From Chitinophaga sp. YR573 (GTDB taxonomy: Bacteria > Bacteroidota > Bacteroidia > Chitinophagales > Chitinophagaceae), in NCBI RefSeq assembly GCF_900110995.1, contig NZ_FOJF01000001.1, forward strand, positions 2,683,199-2,747,198: a stretch of 64,000 nucleotides of DNA, read 5' to 3'. The position numbers were made by a program, and so were the translations under genes. The notes under the pieces were generated by a model that was not told the DNA's origin, searched no databases, and saw only the letters and a program-made list of their open reading frames with translations. This document shows positions 59,605 to 64,000 of the stretch, piece after piece. The first letter of the stretch is position 1, and each line of letters opens with the position of its first letter.

Positions 59605-62007
59605 ATGCTGAAACATTATTTAAAAATAGCTATTCGTCACCTGCGTCAGCAGAAAGTAATCACAGCAATTAATATTGCCGGATTATCAATCGGAATGGCC
59701 TGCTGTATACTCATCATTCTGTTTGTAAAAGATGAGCGCAGTTATGATACTTTTCATGTGAATGCGAAGAGCCTTTACCGGCTAAACAGCGCTATTGTAA
59801 AAGATAATGACCGCGACTTTTTTGGTGGTTCACAGTTGCCCGCAGGGCCTGCATTAAAGGCAGAGCTGGGAGATGTTAAAACTACAGTACGTATACAGGA
59901 TGATGGACGTACATTACTTTCCTATAAGGATAAACAGATAATAGAAGATGTAGTGTATGCGGATGTGGACTATTTCAAAATGTTCAGTTTCCCTTTAAAG
60001 GAAGGTGATCCTGCTAAAGTTTTGCAAGCGCCTTATACAATGGTGATCACAGAAAAGATCGCTAAAAAATATTTCGGATCAGAAGATCCGGTAGGAAAGA
60101 TAATGAGAGTCAGCACCAAGTTTGACTGCCAGATAAGTGGTGTGGCTAAAGACATGCCGCAGAACTCTGAAGTAAAACATGATGTGATCATCTCTTTTGC
60201 TACTTACAAACAGATGGAAGAAGCAGCGGGGAATAAGTTCGATGATGCATGGTTCTTCTTTAACAATACAACTACCTATGTGCAGTTGACCGAACATGCT
60301 GATATAAGAAGAGCCAACAGGGAGTTGGTAAAGCTAAAGGCCAGGCACATTGACAAAATTGCGAAAAGTTTAGGGTTAGAATTTGCATATGAGTTGCAGC
60401 CATTATTACATACGCATCTGCGACCACATGGAGAAAATGATAAGAGCGCTCAATCAAAACTCATTTATTTCTACATGATCATTGCTGCTTTTATTCTGCT
60501 GATAGCCTGTTTCAATTTTATGAACCTGGTTACTGCGAGGGCAAATGAAAGAGCCCTGGAAGTAGGCTTGCGCAAAGTGATGGGTGGTGCGCGTAAAACG
60601 CTGATAGCTCAGTTCCTGTCAGAATCTATCTTATTGAGTATATTATCTTTCATCATTTCCATATTGCTGGCATTACTGATATTACCGTTCTTCAATGCAT
60701 TTGCAGATAAGAGCCTGTACCTGTTTGGCTGGCAACAGTTACCTATGCTGGGTGGATTATTTGTAGTAGCCTTACTGGTAGGTGTAATAGCAGGCAGTTA
60801 TCCTGCATTTTATTTATCCGGATTTTTGCCGATAGCCGTGCTGAAAGGGAACTTTAAATCTTCCGGTAGCAGGATATGGATGCGTAAGGGGTTGGTGATC
60901 GCACAGTTTTTTGTAACGGTCGTATTGATCATTGCTACCATTGTCACAGAAGCACAGCTTCGCTACTGGCAACATAAAGATCTTGGATTTGATAAAGATC
61001 GTCTGGTAAATATTTATCTGAATTATAAAGAAACCGGGAAAGTTGCTTCTGTGTTAAAGACAGAATTGCTCAGGTCTCATAATGTAAAGAGTGTAACGCT
61101 GTCAAATATGGCGATGGGTATCAGTAACTCTATAAATCCGGTAGTAAAGGATGGAGATACAGATGATAAATCTGTTACCACCAGCATTATTACGGGAGAC
61201 TTTGACCTGTTGAAAACGATGGATATTAAGCTGCTGAAAGGACGGGATTTCTCTCCTGTTTTTTCTACAGACAGCACCAATACATTTATTGTTAACCAGG
61301 CCTTTGTAAAGGCTATGGGGCTGAAAGATCCGGTAGGAACTATTATCAAGTGGGAGCCTGGCTGGACGATACGCAAAGGAGAGATCATTGGTGTTGTAAA
61401 AGATTTTAATTACCAGACGTTAGTGGTACCGGTATCTCCTGCTATTTGTTTTGTAGCTCCGGCGGAAAGGTGTAATGTGATTAATGTCCGGTTAAATCCG
61501 GGAGATGTACCTAAACAGATGGCGGAAATGCAGAAGCTGTGGAAAGATCTGGTTCCTGCTTATCCGTTTGAAACTTCCTTTGTGGCAGATGATCTGGCTA
61601 AACAGTATGTGGAGGCCGGAAGAGTGGCGAAATTATTTGGCATCTTTTCCATGTTGTCTATTTTCATTGCCTGTATGGGATTGTTTGGATTATCTATCCT
61701 GATATCGCGTCAGCGTATGAAGGAGATCGGTATCCGCAAAGTACTGGGTGCTTCTGTAATGGGTATTACTGCCCTGTTATCCAAAGACTTTATGAAACTG
61801 ATTGGTGTAGCTATTGTGCTGGCTACTCCACTGGCCTGGTTCGTTATGAGCAAATGGCTGGAGAATTTTGCTTACCGCATTAATGTAGAGTGGTGGATGT
61901 TGTTGATGGCGGGTATTGTTTCGATATTTATAGCATTGCTGACTATAAGTTTTCAATCGGTAAAAGCGGCGTTGATGAATCCAGTCCGCTCGTTGAAAAC
62001 AGAATAA
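59605..62007 (+). CDS. ABC transporter permease 2 (MacB_PCD/FtsX repeat type)
   Basis: An 800-residue paralogue of the previous gene, 8 bases after it. Same order: LKIAIRHLRQQKVITAINIAGLSIGMACCILIILFVKDERSYDTFH at the start, a periplasmic domain, FNFMNLVTARANERALEVGLRKVMGGARKTLIAQFLSES near 300, a second periplasmic domain, and RMKEIGIRKVLGASVMGITALLSKDFMKLIGVAIVLATPLAW near 710. The cytoplasmic coupling helices (GLRKVMGG and GIRKVLGA) that contact the ATPase are intact in both halves. Substrate unknown. Confidence 0.93.
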   Translation: MLKHYLKIAIRHLRQQKVITAINIAGLSIGMACCILIILFVKDERSYDTFHVNAKSLYRLNSAIVKDNDRDFFGGSQLPAGPALKAELGDVKTTVRIQDDGRTLLSYKDKQIIEDVVYADVDYFKMFSFPLKEGDPAKVLQAPYTMVITEKIAKKYFGSEDPVGKIMRVSTKFDCQISGVAKDMPQNSEVKHDVIISFATYKQMEEAAGNKFDDAWFFFNNTTTYVQLTEHADIRRANRELVKLKARHIDKIAKSLGLEFAYELQPLLHTHLRPHGENDKSAQSKLIYFYMIIAAFILLIACFNFMNLVTARANERALEVGLRKVMGGARKTLIAQFLSESILLSILSFIISILLALLILPFFNAFADKSLYLFGWQQLPMLGGLFVVALLVGVIAGSYPAFYLSGFLPIAVLKGNFKSSGSRIWMRKGLVIAQFFVTVVLIIATIVTEAQLRYWQHKDLGFDKDRLVNIYLNYKETGKVASVLKTELLRSHNVKSVTLSNMAMGISNSINPVVKDGDTDDKSVTTSIITGDFDLLKTMDIKLLKGRDFSPVFSTDSTNTFIVNQAFVKAMGLKDPVGTIIKWEPGWTIRKGEIIGVVKDFNYQTLVVPVSPAICFVAPAERCNVINVRLNPGDVPKQMAEMQKLWKDLVPAYPFETSFVADDLAKQYVEAGRVAKLFGIFSMLSIFIACMGLFGLSILISRQRMKEIGIRKVLGASVMGITALLSKDFMKLIGVAIVLATPLAWFVMSKWLENFAYRINVEWWMLLMAGIVSIFIALLTISFQSVKAALMNPVRSLKTE

Positions 62008-62046
62008 GATGTTACGTTTTAAAATGACAAGTGAAAGATGATACTG

Positions 62047-62075
62047 GGGCTGGTATCCACCAGCCCACACTTTTA
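62047..62075 (+). terminator. Hairpin between permease genes 2 and 3
   Basis: GGGCTGGT and ACCAGCCC form a perfect 8-bp stem with a 4-base loop, followed by ACACTTTTAA. The T run is weak, so partial termination or mRNA processing is more likely than a full stop. Confidence 0.5.
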
Positions 62076-62114
62076 AGTTACGAATTTTAGAGTAATTAGC
62101 ATAATATTTTACAT

Positions 62115-64000
62115 ATGTTCCGCAATTATTTAAAGATAGCCTGGCGTAACCTGGGAAGGCAAAAGGTGTTTGCTGCCGTGAATATCACGGGGATGACAGT
62201 GGCATTCTGTGCTGCATTATTGTTGGGAATAGCCGCTTATCACGAATGGTCATACGATAATTTTCATAAGGATAGTGATCGTTTATTCCAGATATATACA
62301 GAAGAACGTGTACCAGGCGGGAAGTCGCTTCCATCGTCAAGTGAGGCAGTACCACTGGCTCCTGTATTACAAAAGGAGTGTGCTGCTGTGCAACAGGTGA
62401 CACGTTATGCCGGAGAAGAAGAAAATGTGCAATACGGAGAGCGGAGTATGGACCTGCTGGTGAGATTTGTAGACCCTTCTTTTTTATCCATGTTCAATTT
62501 CCCCGTACTAAAGGGAGACGTGAATGCCTTACGCAGAGCAGACCAGATATTACTCACGGAAAAGACAGCGCATAATCTTTTTAATGATGGAAATGCGATA
62601 GGAAAGATTGTGCAGATTAAAATGGATAATAAGTTAAGGTCGTATACAGTGGCTGGTATAATGGCTGATGTACCCGGGAGTTCCAGTTTTGATTTTGAAA
62701 TACTGACCAGTTTCGAGAATGTAATACAGATGCTTGATGAGCCGGATTCCTGGACCAATGAATCTTATCGTACATTTATTCAGCTGCAAAAGAATGCATC
62801 GGCAGCCGCGTTTGAAAAGCAGAGCAGAACTGTTGTGCATAAATATTACCCGGGCCGTATAAAAGACCAGATAAGGGATGGAGCAACTCCTGATAAAGAC
62901 GGTGAGGTGTTATCTCTCCATACTATTCCATTGCGGGACATTCATTTTAATGAAATCAGCAACATAGGAAATGCTATCAGCCGGTTTTATCCCTGGATGC
63001 TGGTGATTATGGCCTTTATGATCGTATCTATTGCGGCCATTAATTTTATTAACCTGTCTATGGGCCGTTCTTTTACACGTGCCGGAGAGATAGGACTGAG
63101 AAAGGCGCTGGGTGCATTGCGGGGGCAACTGATATTCCAGTTCTGGAGTGAGGCATTTATCATCTGCTGTATTGCACTGCTGATGAGTATTGTACTGGCG
63201 GGATTATTATTACCCTGGTTTAATGCTATGTTTAAATATCATTTTACACTGAACATATTGAGAGATGTGCGTGTAATAAGCGGAGTGATATCGATTTTCC
63301 TTTTTGTAACTGTAATGGCAGGAGGGTATCCCGCCTGGCTGATATCAGGGTTTAATATAGTGGAAGTGCTGAAGGGTAAGCTGCGTTTGGGGAAAAGCAG
63401 TTTTATGCGGAATACACTTATTATTGTACAGTTTATTGTAGCGGTATTACTGATCAGTTGTACCCTTGTTCTGTGGCAGCAATTGCAATATCTGCGTTCC
63501 CGCCCCCTGGGATATAACCAGCATCAGGTAATCAGTTTACCGGTGAACGGTAATGTGAATGCGGCACAGGCATTGGAATCGTTGCGTAGCCGTTTGGCTG
63601 ACAATCCGCGTGTATTGAGTGTGAGCGCTTCCATTATGAATCTGGGGAAGGGGTTGGACGGATCAGAGTCTAACTGGCATATTGGTTTTGACTATAAGGG
63701 GCGTGGGGTTAAAATGGCTATGCAGGAAGTGAGTTATGATTATGTAAAAACACTGGACCTGCAATTAGTTTCCGGAAGGGAGTTTACTAAAAACTATGCA
63801 GATTCCGGAGTGGTTATTATTAATGAAAAGATGGCATTACAGCTGGGAGAGAAGGACCCGATAGGGAAGGAGCTGTCATGGGGCGATGCGCATCCGGTGA
63901 AGATAGTTGGTGTTGTAAAAGATTTTAATTTTAAATCATTACACCAGGATATTGAACCTTTAACGATGCAACTGATTCCTGCTTTACAGGCTTCTTATAT
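62115..64000 (+). CDS. ABC transporter permease 3 (MacB_PCD/FtsX repeat type), C-terminus beyond the window
   Basis: The reading frame stays open from the ATG at 62115 to the window edge, about 628 codons. It begins MFRNYLKIAWRNLGRQKVF, then AAVNITGMTVAFCAALLLGIAAYHEWSYDNFHKDSD, the same plan as its two upstream paralogues. The coupling motif AGEIGLRKALGALRGQLIFQFWSEAF is near residue 320, and INEKMALQLGEKDPIGKELSWG with VVKDFNFKSLHQDIEPLT is in the second periplasmic domain. The final membrane segments are missing from view. It lies 107 bases after permease 2, beyond a hairpin. Confidence 0.9.
   Translation, partial: MFRNYLKIAWRNLGRQKVFAAVNITGMTVAFCAALLLGIAAYHEWSYDNFHKDSDRLFQIYTEERVPGGKSLPSSSEAVPLAPVLQKECAAVQQVTRYAGEEENVQYGERSMDLLVRFVDPSFLSMFNFPVLKGDVNALRRADQILLTEKTAHNLFNDGNAIGKIVQIKMDNKLRSYTVAGIMADVPGSSSFDFEILTSFENVIQMLDEPDSWTNESYRTFIQLQKNASAAAFEKQSRTVVHKYYPGRIKDQIRDGATPDKDGEVLSLHTIPLRDIHFNEISNIGNAISRFYPWMLVIMAFMIVSIAAINFINLSMGRSFTRAGEIGLRKALGALRGQLIFQFWSEAFIICCIALLMSIVLAGLLLPWFNAMFKYHFTLNILRDVRVISGVISIFLFVTVMAGGYPAWLISGFNIVEVLKGKLRLGKSSFMRNTLIIVQFIVAVLLISCTLVLWQQLQYLRSRPLGYNQHQVISLPVNGNVNAAQALESLRSRLADNPRVLSVSASIMNLGKGLDGSESNWHIGFDYKGRGVKMAMQEVSYDYVKTLDLQLVSGREFTKNYADSGVVIINEKMALQLGEKDPIGKELSWGDAHPVKIVGVVKDFNFKSLHQDIEPLTMQLIPALQASY

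Noticed and set aside
1..64000. CRISPR arrays, prophage genes, toxin-antitoxin pairs and intact insertion sequences
   Set aside because: No spaced direct repeats, integrase, capsid or terminase genes, paired toxin-antitoxin genes or terminal repeats around a transposase were found.

Overview
The window is chromosomal DNA from a member of the Bacteroidota, most likely Chitinophaga or a close relative in the Chitinophagaceae. The basis is gldD and gldE next to ssb and mutY, a CarB without its C-terminal regulatory domain, a 31-residue AURKAIP1/COX24-type basic protein between an HU gene and an RNase G gene, two sigma/anti-sigma pairs with TonB/SusC-like elements, many lipoproteins, few Shine-Dalgarno sequences, and several TAnnTTTG promoter elements. 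No rRNA, tRNA, CRISPR array or intact mobile element was seen.

Layout. 1-8 kb: the 5' part of kbl (minus strand), an ECF sigma/anti-sigma/outer-membrane-protein unit, an M16 peptidase and an L,D-transpeptidase. 8-16 kb: an alpha/beta hydrolase and acs (minus strand), a small unknown gene, a double-HTH regulator, a degenerate relative of Y1 transposases, a deoxyribonucleotidase, and a DeoR regulator with an MFS transporter. 15.9-20.4 kb: four tandem paralogous lipoproteins in a B-A-B-A order. 20.8-29.6 kb: carB, comEC-purH, and a second sigma factor with a fused anti-sigma/SusC-signature/TonB protein. 29.7-36 kb (minus strand): a PMP3-type protein, lutB, a DUF3109 protein, gldD, gldE, ssb and mutY. 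36-45 kb: HU, TPR, COX24-type protein, rng, a SnoaL-like protein facing an AraC regulator, a YcbB-type L,D-transpeptidase, ridA, a degenerate 3-hydroxyacyl-CoA dehydrogenase-like gene and tsaB. 45-52 kb: an ArsR regulator and a persulfide dioxygenase-rhodanese protein around a perfect 22-bp palindrome, an SDR, a BON lipoprotein, a lipid A-type acyltransferase, nadB and a YhhN protein. 52-64 kb: a histidine kinase and a sigma54 activator, divergent from an export operon (membrane fusion protein, ABC ATPase, three large permeases, the last cut by the window edge).

How the parts fit. Most genes are housekeeping: pyrimidine, purine and NAD synthesis, acetate activation, cell wall, DNA repair, tRNA modification. 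The accessory interest lies in five places: the lipoprotein array; the double-HTH regulator and Y1-like gene, whose upstream regions share an ATGAAATG motif; a nested inverted repeat in the mutY-HU gap; the ArsR/persulfide locus; and the two-component/sigma54/ABC exporter module, where a textbook -24/-12 promoter lies 33 bp before the exporter operon and faces the sigma54 activator gene. Starts were chosen from family length, signal peptides and spacing, because ribosome binding sites are uninformative here. All calls come from reading the sequence; no database search was run.
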